Shown here: piece after piece, positions 51,741 through 60,150 of the stretch
How the letters are laid out: each line of letters begins with the position of its first letter
Numbering within the stretch: the stretch's first letter is position 1
Origin: DATHZQ01 sp965216945
Lineage (GTDB): Bacteria > Actinomycetota > Acidimicrobiia > Spongiisociales > UBA5794
DNA length: 64,000 nucleotides
Assembly (NCBI GenBank): GCA_965216945.1
Contig: CBDCGU010000003.1
Location: 1,798,001-1,862,000 of the forward strand
Reading direction: 5' to 3'
Made by a program: the position numbers and the translations under genes
Notes under the pieces: generated by a model
The model's database searches: none
Seen by the model: the letters and a program-made list of their open reading frames with translations, nothing else
Told to the model about the DNA's origin: nothing

Positions 51741-51800
51741 CGTTGCATGAACGTTGTCAATTCCACCGTTGCGCCCACGCGCACATCCATGAGACCATAT
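51741..51800 (+). promoter_or_regulatory. Third, partial copy of the transfer-promoter motif, before the ImmR-like gene
   Basis: CGTTGC at 51741-51746 and GTTGTCAATTCCACC at 51753-51767 match the half-palindrome of the transfer promoters at 27731 and 45874. It lies 56 bp upstream of the XRE gene at 51823. This suggests the same protein binds all three. Confidence 0.55.
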
Positions 51801-51822
51801 AGACATCAATCAATATAAACCA

Positions 51823-52221
51823 ATGACCAAGAGAAGCGCAGGAACCACCAGTCTCGGACAACTCATCAGAACAGCCCGCAAGAACAAGGGGCTGACCTCC
51901 TACGAGGTGGCCGAACGCACCGGCATCATGCACCGAGCCACCGTCGGTCGTATCGAAGCTGGTGAGATCACACGGCCCCGACCCGAGACGTTGCAGAGGC
52001 TCGCGCAGGTGTTGGACCTCAACCTCGACGAGTTGCTCTTGACAGCAGGCTACGTCAAACCCAGCGACCTACCGAACTTGGAGGCGTACCTCAGGACCAA
52101 GCACAGCGACTTGCCGGCACGAGCTATTGCCCAGTTGGTCGATCACTTCGAACTCATCGCCGACAAGTACGGCCTCACAGAAACATCACCTGAACACGCG
52201 TCGAAAGGAGGTGCCCCATGA
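51823..52221 (+). CDS. XRE-family repressor, ImmR-like
   Basis: 132 aa. The Cro/CI-type helix-turn-helix is at LGQLIRTARKNKGLTSYEVA and ERTGIMHRATVGRIEAGEIT. Its stop overlaps the start of the ImmA/IrrE-type protease (4 bp). This pairing is the ImmR/ImmA arrangement of ICEBs1, where ImmR represses transfer genes and ImmA removes ImmR after DNA damage. No ribosome site is visible; the message may start near the ATG. Confidence 0.82.
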   Translation: MTKRSAGTTSLGQLIRTARKNKGLTSYEVAERTGIMHRATVGRIEAGEITRPRPETLQRLAQVLDLNLDELLLTAGYVKPSDLPNLEAYLRTKHSDLPARAIAQLVDHFELIADKYGLTETSPEHASKGGAP

Positions 52222-52808
52222 ACACCATCATCACCCGACTCCGCGACCTGATCCCACAACGCGCCCTCGACACCCGAGAAGCCATGATGATCGCCGAGAA
52301 ACAAGCCCTCCACATGAGGCGCCTGCTCGACCTCCACAATGAACCTCTCCTACCCGAAGGCGCCCTTCGCACGCTTCCCGGCGTCCACGTCGAAACCGTC
52401 ACCGGGCTCGACGTGTCCGGCGCCACCCGCCAAGTCGCCGGCACTTGGATCGTTCTCCTCAACCAAGACGAACCTCCGGTACGACAACGCTTCTCCCTCG
52501 CCCACGAACTGAAACACGTCATCGACGACCACGCCATCGACAAGCTCTACCCGCGCCAGGGCTGGCTGACCGCCAAAGACCGGGCCGAGAAGGTCTGCGA
52601 CTTTTTCGCAGCCTGCCTCCTCATGCCACGACCCCTCGTGAAACGCCTCTACAGCCAAGGGGTGCAGAACCCCCTTGACTTGGGTCGACGGTTCGAGGTA
52701 TCCCCGCAGGCAATGAACATCCGCCTGCATCAGATCGGCCTCGTCGACAACCGCCGATGCGACGGTGTCCGCACCGAGCTCACCGCCAACCAACTACTCG
52801 CCGCGTAG
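52218..52808 (+). CDS. ImmA/IrrE-family metallopeptidase
   Basis: 196 aa. Zinc motif HExxH in RFSLAHELKHVIDDH, then AEKVCDFFAACLLMPRPLVK, the usual IrrE/ImmA third-ligand region. Such proteases cut the partner XRE repressor and switch on element transfer. AAAGGAGG precedes the ATG. Next to it is the recombinase gene, so the immunity switch and the excision enzyme form one unit. Confidence 0.9.
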   Translation: MNTIITRLRDLIPQRALDTREAMMIAEKQALHMRRLLDLHNEPLLPEGALRTLPGVHVETVTGLDVSGATRQVAGTWIVLLNQDEPPVRQRFSLAHELKHVIDDHAIDKLYPRQGWLTAKDRAEKVCDFFAACLLMPRPLVKRLYSQGVQNPLDLGRRFEVSPQAMNIRLHQIGLVDNRRCDGVRTELTANQLLAA

Positions 52809-52825
52809 AAGGAGAAGACCACGAG

Positions 52826-54514
52826 ATGAAGCGCGCCGTTATCTACCTTCGGGTGTCAACTGAGCGTCAGGCGCGCATGGGCGGCGGAGCCGAGGGTTAC
52901 TCGATCCCGTCACAACGCCAAGCCTGCGAACGCGCCGCCGCTGACCTGGACGCCACCGTGGTCGAGGAGTACGTCGACGCCGGCGAATCGGCCCGCGCCG
53001 CCGACCGACCTCAGCTCCAAGCTCTCCTCGATCGCCTCCAGGCTCGACAGGACGTCGACTACGTCATCGTCCACAAGATCGATCGACTAGCCCGCAACCG
53101 CCACGACGACGCCCGAATCGCCCTCCAGATCCACGAAGCCGGCGCCGCTCTTATTTCGGCCACCGAAAACATCGACCAGACACCTTCGGGCAAGCTGCTC
53201 CATGGCATCATGGCCACCATCGCTGAGTTCTACTCCTCCAACCTGGCCAACGAAGCCAAGAAGGGCTTGGTCCAGAAAGCAAAGGAAGGTGGCACGCCTG
53301 GCTACGCCCCAATTGGGTATCTGAACACGATCCGTCGCACCGACGGCCACGAGATCCGCACTGTTGAGCCCGATCCCGAAAGAGCCGAACACGTCACATG
53401 GGCCTTCGAAGCCTTCGCATCTGGGCAACACACCCTGACCTCCCTCACCGAGGCATTGGAAGACCGAGGCCTCAGGACGCGAAGGACCCGCAAGTTTGCT
53501 TCCAAACCCCTCCAGCGCTCCAAGGTGCACACGATGCTCCGGAACCGCTACTACATCGGCATCGTCCACTACGCCGGCGTCGACTACGACGGCATGCACA
53601 AACCCCTGATCGACATCGGCACCTTCCAGCTGGTCCAAGACATCCTCGATGCGCATCGCCAATCAGGCGAGCGCTCGTATCGGCACCAGCACTACCTCAA
53701 GGGCAGCCTGTTCTGCGGTCACTGCCGCTCCATGATCGGACTCACCCACACCACGAACCGACACGGCACCCGCTATGCCTACTTCTACTGCATCGGTCGC
53801 CAACACAAGCGCACCAACTGCAACGAGCCGTACCTCGCCACCGATGCCGTAGAAGAAGCCGTCGAGAACTACTACCGCACAGTACAGCTCACTCCCACCT
53901 CAGCAGGAGGCGTTCGAGACTCATTGGTCGAGGAGATCGAACGCACCCAGCGTCTGGCCCGTAGAGACGTGAAGCGCCAGAAGAAGACTCTCACGAGGCT
54001 GGATCACGAGCGGCGTACACTGCTCCAGGCCCACTATGCCGGAGCCGTTCCGCTCGATCTCCTCAAAGACGAACAGGCCCGCATCCAACGGGAACAGGCC
54101 AGAGCCGAGGACGTCATCTCCTCGTGCCACCTGGCTGCCGGAAACGTCACCGAAGCGCTCGAATCCGCCATCGCCCTCGCCACCAACTGTCACCGCGTCT
54201 ACCTAGCCTCACCACCCAAGCTGAGACGAGCCCTCAACCAAGCCTTGTACGACAAGCTCTACCTTCACGGGGCCACGATCGCAGAGGCACAGCTCGCCGA
54301 GCCATTTGATCAGATCATCCACCGCACGTATACGCGCCAGAAACAGGGGCAGAAACAAGAACACCCTGAGCTGAATCATTCAACCCAGGGTTCGAACGTC
54401 GCACTTTTGGCGGAGGGAGTGGGATTCGAACCCACGGAACCCGCTGGGGGCTCGGCAGTTTTCAAGACTGCTGCCTTCGTCCGCTCGGCCATCCCTCCGA
54501 GCCGCAAACGGTAG
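52826..54514 (+). CDS. Large serine recombinase (integrase) of E2
   Basis: 562 aa from ATG 52826 after AAGGAGAAG. Resolvase domain with Ser11 in VIYLRVSTERQ, IVHKIDRLARNRHDD and GKLLHGIMATIAEFYSSNLA; recombinase domain; zinc ribbon (LFCGHCRSMIG, FYCIGRQHKRTNC); coiled coil; DALYDKLYLHGA-type end (here QALYDKLYLHG). It would catalyse site-specific insertion and excision of the element. The frame has no stop before the element end; it crosses into tRNA-Ser and ends at 54514, so the last ~35 residues are host-encoded and would change on excision. Confidence 0.9.
   Translation: MKRAVIYLRVSTERQARMGGGAEGYSIPSQRQACERAAADLDATVVEEYVDAGESARAADRPQLQALLDRLQARQDVDYVIVHKIDRLARNRHDDARIALQIHEAGAALISATENIDQTPSGKLLHGIMATIAEFYSSNLANEAKKGLVQKAKEGGTPGYAPIGYLNTIRRTDGHEIRTVEPDPERAEHVTWAFEAFASGQHTLTSLTEALEDRGLRTRRTRKFASKPLQRSKVHTMLRNRYYIGIVHYAGVDYDGMHKPLIDIGTFQLVQDILDAHRQSGERSYRHQHYLKGSLFCGHCRSMIGLTHTTNRHGTRYAYFYCIGRQHKRTNCNEPYLATDAVEEAVENYYRTVQLTPTSAGGVRDSLVEEIERTQRLARRDVKRQKKTLTRLDHERRTLLQAHYAGAVPLDLLKDEQARIQREQARAEDVISSCHLAAGNVTEALESAIALATNCHRVYLASPPKLRRALNQALYDKLYLHGATIAEAQLAEPFDQIIHRTYTRQKQGQKQEHPELNHSTQGSNVALLAEGVGFEPTEPAGGSAVFKTAAFVRSAIPPSRKR
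54383..54410 (+). repeat. E2 right-end sequence shared with E1
   Basis: The 24 bp from 54383 to 54406 (ACCCAGGGTTCGAACG and on to CGCACTT) are identical to 33137-33160 at the right end of E1. In both cases TGGCGG-type sequence and a tRNA-like T-arm follow. This marks the element end and likely part of the attachment site. Confidence 0.75.
54411..54498 (-). tRNA. tRNA-Ser (anticodon TGA)
   Basis: 88 nt: acceptor GGAGGGA/TCCCTCC, long variable arm, T-arm GTGGGTTCGAATCCCAC, anticodon loop CTTGAAA. Bases 54408-54410 supply an encoded CCA, which comes from the element side of the junction. The 3' end is the E2 attachment site. The gene is intact. Confidence 0.97.
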
Positions 54515-54677
54515 CGTCGTGTGGCGTATCCAGAGCGGGCTCCTTGCATCTCGACCCCGAGGCCGGTCGGGCACGTGGCTCGAGGTGGCGAAGGTGCCCA
54601 CGCAGGCGCATCGGATTCGACGTATCTCTCGGGTCGGCGGCGCATCTCATTGATAGGCGGACGATGCGAGGTCCCGA

Positions 54678-55346
54678 GTGAATGCAAGCGACAACGACCA
54701 CCTGGTTCGATCGTACCGAGGTCTGAGGAAGTCCATCGGAGTCCTCGGCGTCATCCTTCCCGTGGTGCTGCCGGCGGGTGTGGCCGTCTTCGGCACGAAG
54801 GCCGTCTTCCAGAATTCGATCAGCGACTACTACGGGACGGTCATGATCGCCGTCTTCGTTGGGGTTCTGTTCGCCATCGGTGTCTTCTTGTTCTCCTACA
54901 AGGGACATGAGACCGCCGACAACATCGCAGGCAACCTGGCCTGCGTGTTCGCCCTCGGTGTCGCCATCTTCCCGACGACGAGTGAGCACAAGCTCGTGAG
55001 GGTGATCCACTTCACCTCGGCCGCAGCGCTGTTCATCACCCTCGCCTACTTCTCATACTTCCTCTTCACGAGGACGCGACCAGGCACCACGCCCAGCCGG
55101 AAGCGCCAACGGCGCAACACGGTCTATCGAACCTGCGCCTGGATCATCGTGGCCTGCATCGTGGCGATCCCGCTCTACAACACTTTCCTCAGCGACACGT
55201 CGCTTGCGGACCTGAAGCCGGTATTCGTGCTGGAGTCGGTCGCATTGTGGGCATTTGGATGGGCGTGGTTCCTCAAAGGCCGTGGGATCGAAGCGATCAA
55301 GCAGAAGCTGACGCGGAGCAAGGCCGTCGCCGAGGTCTCGCAGTAA
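54678..55346 (+). CDS. Multi-pass membrane protein
   Basis: 222 aa with about six helices: SIGVLGVILPVVLPAGVAVF, YYGTVMIAVFVGVLFAIGVF, NIAGNLACVFALGVAIF, VIHFTSAAALFITLAYFSYF, TCAWIIVACIVAIPLYNTFL and VLESVALWAFGWAWFL. The arrangement resembles DUF998-type proteins, but I do not assign it. GTG start with GAGG upstream. Confidence 0.72.
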   Translation: MNASDNDHLVRSYRGLRKSIGVLGVILPVVLPAGVAVFGTKAVFQNSISDYYGTVMIAVFVGVLFAIGVFLFSYKGHETADNIAGNLACVFALGVAIFPTTSEHKLVRVIHFTSAAALFITLAYFSYFLFTRTRPGTTPSRKRQRRNTVYRTCAWIIVACIVAIPLYNTFLSDTSLADLKPVFVLESVALWAFGWAWFLKGRGIEAIKQKLTRSKAVAEVSQ

Positions 55347-55635
55347 TCGACAGCGCTGGTCCCGGCTTGCGATGCGGATGTGGTCGCGATCAGCTCCCGC
55401 GGGCGACCGCCGCCTTCTTTCTTGCGTACACCACCGCGGCATTCTGCAGCCAGCTACGCACGAAGCGCCCGTAGTCAATCTGGAGGGCGCCTCGATGCTG
55501 CGCGACGCGTAAGCGCGGACCCCGGCGTTGCATCGCTCGGGTGCCTACATGCCGACCATGTGCCCGACTCCGCGGATGATCACGACGTTGGAGTGCGCGA
55601 TCCCGTCGTGCATCGGCCCCCGCCCATGGCGGTCC
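55347..55635. other. Intergenic stretch, with a possible gene remnant on the minus strand
   Basis: On the minus strand one frame reads ALQIDYGRFVRSWLQNAAVV then YARKKAAVARGS and a stop (about 55395-55490). It looks protein-like but has no upstream part in frame, so it may be a decayed gene end. Nothing else seen. Confidence 0.3.
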
Positions 55636-55820
55636 TGATGGGACAGCGTTCGAACCTAAGAAGACTTGCCCACGATGTGGCCGATTGCATCGGCCGGGAC
55701 GTTGGTGCGGAGCTCAAACTCCGTATGGTCGGATTTCATCCGACCGGCGCGGCCCTGGTGGGACACCGTTCGGACCTGTCAGAACTTGCCACTAGGGCAC
55801 ACGTTCGATGACATCGCGGG
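55636..55820 (+). repeat. Tandem tRNA-like repeats R4 and R5
   Basis: R4 (55636-55745): GGGACAGCGTTCGAACC, then CGGCCGATGCAATCGGCC-type and GAGCTCAAACTCC-type sequence and a perfect hairpin GGTCGGAT/ATCCGACC (55727-55745). R5 (55747-55815) follows directly: GCGGCCCTGGTGGGACACCG and CCTGTCAGAACTTGCCACTA, then CACACGTTCGATGACATC. R4 has the tail seen at R6/R7; R5 has the tail seen at R2/R3. Confidence 0.75.
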
Positions 55821-56032
55821 CTGGTGGCGCTTAGGTCTGCCATCGATGCAAACAGTTGCTCAGTTACTCGCTCCGGAGCCCGCCAACCTCGTGCGAGCTG
55901 ATCGACAGGTCTGCCGACCTCCTCACCCCGCAACGAGAACACGGCCAAACGCAACGACGCATGGCGAGCCGACCATCACGTACCGATCGAGCGAGCAGCT
56001 TCCGACCCGCGTAGGAAGGGCGACAGCCTCGG

Positions 56033-59000
56033 TCAGTCTGCGAGAGCATCGATCGCGAAGTCGATTGCCGCCCGAAGCGTCAGCGACTCCGCAGCTGCTG
56101 TTGCGGCCGAATAGGCGTCAGGGCCCAACGCATCCCGCAACCGGTCCTCGCATGCGGTCAGATCTTCATGGGCTCTGGCAGTGATGCCCTTGCCGATAGA
56201 CTGGTGGTAACTCCTCGTGAAAGCCGCCAGCGTCGTCCCTTTGTGCCGCTGCCCGAGCTCCTCGGTGAGCAGCGCGCCTTGGAGGAGCAGCTCGGGAAGG
56301 TGCACAGTCCGAACTTCGGCCACGTGGCGGTGTTCCAGCGATTCCCTCATGGCTGCGCGCAGCATTGCAGCCGCGGCGCTGTATTCGCCGTCGCTGCGGA
56401 ATGCGAATGCACGCACGTGGGCCGTGTCGAGTCGAAACTCCATGGCCCAGGGTGCGTCCGTCAGGTGCCCGGCAGCCTCGACGGCAGCCAGGTCAGACCA
56501 CGCTCCAGCCGAGTCGCCCTCCCACAGGCGTAGGCGGGCCCGGACGAGACAAGCCGTGGCGAAGCTGGAGCTCGTTGCTGGAAAGCCGTCTACCGCTGCA
56601 TCCACCAGTTGTAGCGCCTCTTCGTGGTCGCCGCGAAGGAGAGCGGCAAGTGACTTCAGCCACTTGTTTCGCAATCGTCCATCGGGCCACCCGAATCGGC
56701 GTGCGAGATCGGCATAGCGATCAGCGACCTCGTCGACGCGGGATGCGTCTCCCTCATAGACAGCGAGGTTCGCCAGGCCCATGACGGCTCCCCGAGCCGC
56801 CGGGAGCTCGTTGTCGATGGCGATCTGGAGCGCCTGTTCATAGAGGTCTGCCACGTCGCCGTTCCTGCCGGTACTCCAATCGGCAAAGGCACGGGCCCGA
56901 AGACACGAGGACAGAGCGGCCGGATCCCCAGAGCGTCGGGCCGCATCCTCCGCTGTATCGATCCAGCGCCGTGCGCTGTCGTCATGCCCGTAGTACGTGG
57001 CGAACATGCTCGCCCATCGCGCAAACTGCCATCCGACATCAACGGATGCCAGCTGGCGAGCGACCGAGTTGAGCAGCTCGTACCCGGTCGGACGGGAGCC
57101 GACGATCCAGTACCAGGGTGCTGCTGCAGCGGCCAGGTCGACGGCCATCTGTGGGTCGGTAGCGGAAGCCCAGGACGTGGCCGACATCAGGTTGGCCTCG
57201 GCGTCGACGTCGAGGGCGGCCGCAAGATCGAAGTTGTCTGGCGCCGCCCGCAATGTCGTCAGGATGTTGTCGGCGTGGGCTCTTCGAACCACAGCTGCGA
57301 GATCAACCGCCGCGGCGAGGCGCCTCGCTCCGACGGCCCGCACCGTGTCCAGCATGACATGACGACCGCCGTCTTGGTCGGCGTTGGCGAGGAGCGCTGC
57401 GTCCAGCAGTTCGCTCATGAGCGCTTGTGGAGAGCTGCTCACCGACGTTCGACGTAACAGCAACGATGCCTCTTCTGTGCTGAAGTTGCCTCGGAATACG
57501 GAGAGCGCCGCGAAAGCGGTCTGGCCATCTTCCGAGAGCATCCCCACGCTCCACTCGACCGTCTTGACCAGAGAGGACTGGCGCTCGTCGGCCGTGTTCT
57601 GTGTTTCATCCACGACTGATTCACCTCCTTGTTGGAGCTCGGTAGACAGCGCATCGAGCCCGAACCACTTGGCGCGGGCCGCGGCTAGTTCGAGCGCAAG
57701 CGGCAGACCATCGAGCCGTTTGGCGATGATGTCGAGGGCTTGTTCCTTCGCGGGTGTCATCTCGATGGTCGGAACCAGCAGCCGGATGCGATCGATCAAG
57801 AGCTCGACGGCCGCCGACCTCGTCGTCCCGCGTTCGGCTCGAAGGGGGCCGAGCTCGAAGAGCCTCTCGCCGCTCATCTTCAGCCGGCGGCGGCTGGTCG
57901 CCACAATCGTCAAGTGCGGGCATCTGGCCAATAGAGTCGAGGCCAGAGAGGTTGCGGGCTCGACGACGTGTTCACAGGTGTCGAGCAGCAGCAAGAGCGA
58001 TGACGAGCCGATGGTTCGCCCGATCATGTCTTCGAGATCAGTTGCCAGACGCGCGTCCACGCCAACAGCGCGGGCGACGAGATTCAGGACCTCATAGCCC
58101 TCCGACGCAGCAGAGAGCGCCACGAAGGCCACGTCGCCGAAATCCGCCATGACATGCCGAGCCGCCTCCACGGCGAGACTCGTCTTGCCGACGCCGCCCG
58201 GGCCGTGGATGGTGACCATCCGATGCGTCCGCAGCAGTTGAGCCACGGCGTCCAGCTCTTTGGATCGGCCGACGAAAGTGGTCATCCTGTTGGGTAACGA
58301 CGCGACGCTCAGCGTCGGGTGCTTCAGGGCGGGATCTTGTTCGAGGATCGCATCGCGGAGCTCCACGAGGGATGGCGACGGATCGAGCCCCGCCTCTTCT
58401 ACGAGAAGGCGACGTGCTGCGTCGAACACCCTCAGTGCCTCGATCTGTCGACCCGCCCGATACAACGCCAACATGAGGTGGCCTCGGAATGTTTCGAATA
58501 GTGGATGCCTGTCGATCAGGCTGCTCAGCTCAGGGATGAGGTCGGCGTGTCGGCCGAGTCGAAGGTCGGCATCGATGCGGGCTGCGAGGGCCTGGAGCCG
58601 GAGCTCCTCCAGCTGAGTCCTTGCGGGCGCCAGTAGGCCATGCGCGTCGACGTCCGCGTAAGCAACACGCCCCTTCCAGAGCGCAAGCGCGTCGCGTAGT
58701 TGTTCCGACGCGTTGCCCGGATCAGCGGCGACGAGGGCGATCGCCTCCCGGACCAAACGCCGGAAAGTGATGGCATCCACGTCGACGAGCGACGTATCGA
58801 GGAAGTAGCCCCGACCACGACTCTGAATCGCATCGCCCATGGCGCCCCGCAGATTTGAGACGTATGTGTGCACGGAACGCTTCGCCCGGTCCGGCACGTT
58901 GTCGCCGTAGATGCCGCCGATGATGCGGTCGATCGAGACGACGGCGCCGTTCCCATTGACGATGAGCGCAAGCGCCGTTCGTTGCTTGGGGCCGCCGATG

Positions 59001-59113
59001 GGGATCGGCTCGCCGCTGCTAGCCACGTCGACTGGTCCAAGCACGTGGGCCTGAAGAGTCACATCCACACCGTACGCTCCACGGTTCGCGTCTGTTGTCA
59101 GAGAAGCGGTCAT
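56033..59113 (-). CDS. AfsR/SARP-type transcriptional regulator with NB-ARC ATPase and TPR-like region
   Basis: About 1026 aa from ATG 59113 (a TTG at 59140 is also in frame). An OmpR-like winged helix at ~20-110 (PKQRTALALIVNGNGAVVSI, RAKRSVHTYVSNLRGAMGDA), a BTAD domain to ~260 (GRQIEALRVFDAARRLLVEE), then a STAND/NB-ARC ATPase (MVTIHGPGGVGKTSLAVEAA Walker A; LLLLLDTCEHVVEPA Walker B) and long helical repeats. SARP proteins activate promoters with 11-bp-spaced direct repeats; one such pair lies just upstream. Target pathway unknown. Confidence 0.93.
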   Translation of the reverse strand: MTASLTTDANRGAYGVDVTLQAHVLGPVDVASSGEPIPIGGPKQRTALALIVNGNGAVVSIDRIIGGIYGDNVPDRAKRSVHTYVSNLRGAMGDAIQSRGRGYFLDTSLVDVDAITFRRLVREAIALVAADPGNASEQLRDALALWKGRVAYADVDAHGLLAPARTQLEELRLQALAARIDADLRLGRHADLIPELSSLIDRHPLFETFRGHLMLALYRAGRQIEALRVFDAARRLLVEEAGLDPSPSLVELRDAILEQDPALKHPTLSVASLPNRMTTFVGRSKELDAVAQLLRTHRMVTIHGPGGVGKTSLAVEAARHVMADFGDVAFVALSAASEGYEVLNLVARAVGVDARLATDLEDMIGRTIGSSSLLLLLDTCEHVVEPATSLASTLLARCPHLTIVATSRRRLKMSGERLFELGPLRAERGTTRSAAVELLIDRIRLLVPTIEMTPAKEQALDIIAKRLDGLPLALELAAARAKWFGLDALSTELQQGGESVVDETQNTADERQSSLVKTVEWSVGMLSEDGQTAFAALSVFRGNFSTEEASLLLRRTSVSSSPQALMSELLDAALLANADQDGGRHVMLDTVRAVGARRLAAAVDLAAVVRRAHADNILTTLRAAPDNFDLAAALDVDAEANLMSATSWASATDPQMAVDLAAAAAPWYWIVGSRPTGYELLNSVARQLASVDVGWQFARWASMFATYYGHDDSARRWIDTAEDAARRSGDPAALSSCLRARAFADWSTGRNGDVADLYEQALQIAIDNELPAARGAVMGLANLAVYEGDASRVDEVADRYADLARRFGWPDGRLRNKWLKSLAALLRGDHEEALQLVDAAVDGFPATSSSFATACLVRARLRLWEGDSAGAWSDLAAVEAAGHLTDAPWAMEFRLDTAHVRAFAFRSDGEYSAAAAMLRAAMRESLEHRHVAEVRTVHLPELLLQGALLTEELGQRHKGTTLAAFTRSYHQSIGKGITARAHEDLTACEDRLRDALGPDAYSAATAAAESLTLRAAIDFAIDALAD

Positions 59114-59134
59114 ACGCCGAGATTCGCGCGGTCC

Positions 59135-59152
59135 TGTCAAAGAACTGTCAAG
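59135..59152 (-). promoter_or_regulatory. Direct heptamer repeat upstream of the SARP gene
   Basis: CTGTCAA (minus-strand TTGACAG) occurs at 59135-59141 and 59146-59152, 11 bp start to start, in the spacing expected for SARP binding. Either could also serve as a TTGACA -35 box. Suggests autoregulation. Confidence 0.5.
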
Positions 59153-59896
59153 GCCCTCTGAGCTTGAAGACGTCTAGGCAGGAGCTGCGCTGGCTTCGGC
59201 GGAGAACCGAGAGTGTTGTAGGTGGACCATGATCTGTGCTCTCGCGATGGGCGGGCTCGCTACCGAAGCACGCCGCCTCGGCATTCAGGTCTTCCTTCAA
59301 GGCTCGCTCGACCGCCGGCGCGACTCGACGAAGGGGTTGCTGCATCCGAGAGATCGCAAACCGATCTAGCAACTCGCCGTTCGGATTCACTCACGAACCC
59401 TCTGGAGCAGCTGTCGTCCCCGGGCCAGCCGGCGAGTCATTCCAAAGGTAACCCTGTGGTCTCAGCCGGTTCGTGAGCGAAGCCGAACCCTTAGGAACCC
59501 ACCAACCGTAGAACCCGGCAGAGGGTGACCGCCATCGCCCAAGATCAGCGCACCCTCCACCCTCCCTGCCGGCTATCCGCCGCCAGTTAGTCGACCCAGT
59601 CGGTGGAGTTGGCGCCTAATCCTCCCGATCAGTCGGCCCCGCCGTGTGTAGCGAGGAACCGGGCGAGTTGCTCCTGGTTCGGGTGACCCCACCCGAGGCA
59701 GAGGGGGTGACTCGCGATGTCCTTCGTTGTATTCCGGCTCCGTTGCATCCTGGAGGAGTCGAGCACCGAGGTCCATGGCGCGACGATGCGCTGCTGCCGC
59801 GACTGAGCCGCGGGTCCGAACGCGAGCGATCACCCAAGGAGTGGGACGCGCTGTCAGATTGTGCTTCTGGCCAAAGGGGAATCCGGGTTCGAACAG
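59153..59896. other. 744-bp stretch without a convincing gene
   Basis: Minus-strand frames at 59148-59390 and 59573-59920 contain short protein-like pieces (RVAPAVERALKEDLNAEAAC; AHRRAMDLGARLLQDATEPE), possibly decayed genes. No ribosome sites. No other structure was recognised. Confidence 0.35.
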
Positions 59897-60023
59897 ATCG
59901 CAGCGGAGGGAGTGGGACAACGTTCGAACCTGTCACGACTCGCCGAAGATGCGGCCGATTGCATCGGCCGGGACGTTTGAGCGGAGCTCAAACTCCAAGC
60001 AACCCGACTTTATCGGGTTGCCG
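59897..60023 (-). repeat. tRNA-Ser 3'-flanking repeat R6
   Basis: Read away from the tRNA (minus strand): hairpin GCAACCCGAT/GTCGGGTTGC-type, hairpin GTTTGAGC/GCTCAAAC, hairpin CGGCCGAT/ATCGGCCG, then GACAGGTTCGAACGTTGTCC and CACTCCCTCCG, which mimics a tRNA-Ser 3' end. The first hairpin probably terminates the tRNA transcript. Inverted copy at 60737-60860. Confidence 0.85.
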
Positions 60024-60112
60024 CGGAGGGAGTGGGATTCGAACCCACGGGACCCCAAAAGAGGCCCACTGGTTTTCGAGACCAGCGCCTTCGTCCGCTC
60101 GGCCATCCCTCC
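60024..60112 (-). tRNA. tRNA-Ser (anticodon CGA)
   Basis: 89 nt, same acceptor GGAGGGA/TCCCTCC and T-arm as the other Ser tRNAs, anticodon loop CTCGAAA, long variable arm. CCA is not encoded. The gene lies between tadA and R6. Confidence 0.96.
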
Positions 60113-60150
60113 GGAGGACGAAAGTGTAGGCGACGGGGTAGCGCGAGCAG

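Larger units (their letters stand above)
49743..51750 (+). pseudogene. Element DNA methyltransferase, interrupted by IS3 with loss of its middle
   Basis: 5' part 49743-49932: STPPSEYRNQLIVGDAATEL and then DCVVTSPPYYRLRDYQSQEQ (motif IV TSPPYY) to DDWVDEL. 3' part 51282-51750: FDLDAIRIPHTTKR, a CSRCGRPFH zinc-like pair, then LVLDPFIGTGTTAHVATRLG (motif I). Intact relatives have about 130 residues between those two parts; here they are absent, replaced by the IS. So the gene was not just split: part was deleted. The 5' end overlaps ardA. Confidence 0.85.
33231..54410. mobile_element. Integrative element E2 (proposed), inserted at tRNA-Ser(TGA)
   Basis: A ~21.2-kb unit from R3 to the 3' end of tRNA-Ser(TGA). 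Cargo is a defence island (33271-43152) and two regulators (43508-45038). The transfer module (45192-49932), IS3-disrupted methyltransferase, ImmR/ImmA-like pair and intact serine recombinase (52826-54514) follow. The recombinase frame crosses the element end into the tRNA gene. The left boundary is inferred. Confidence 0.6.
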
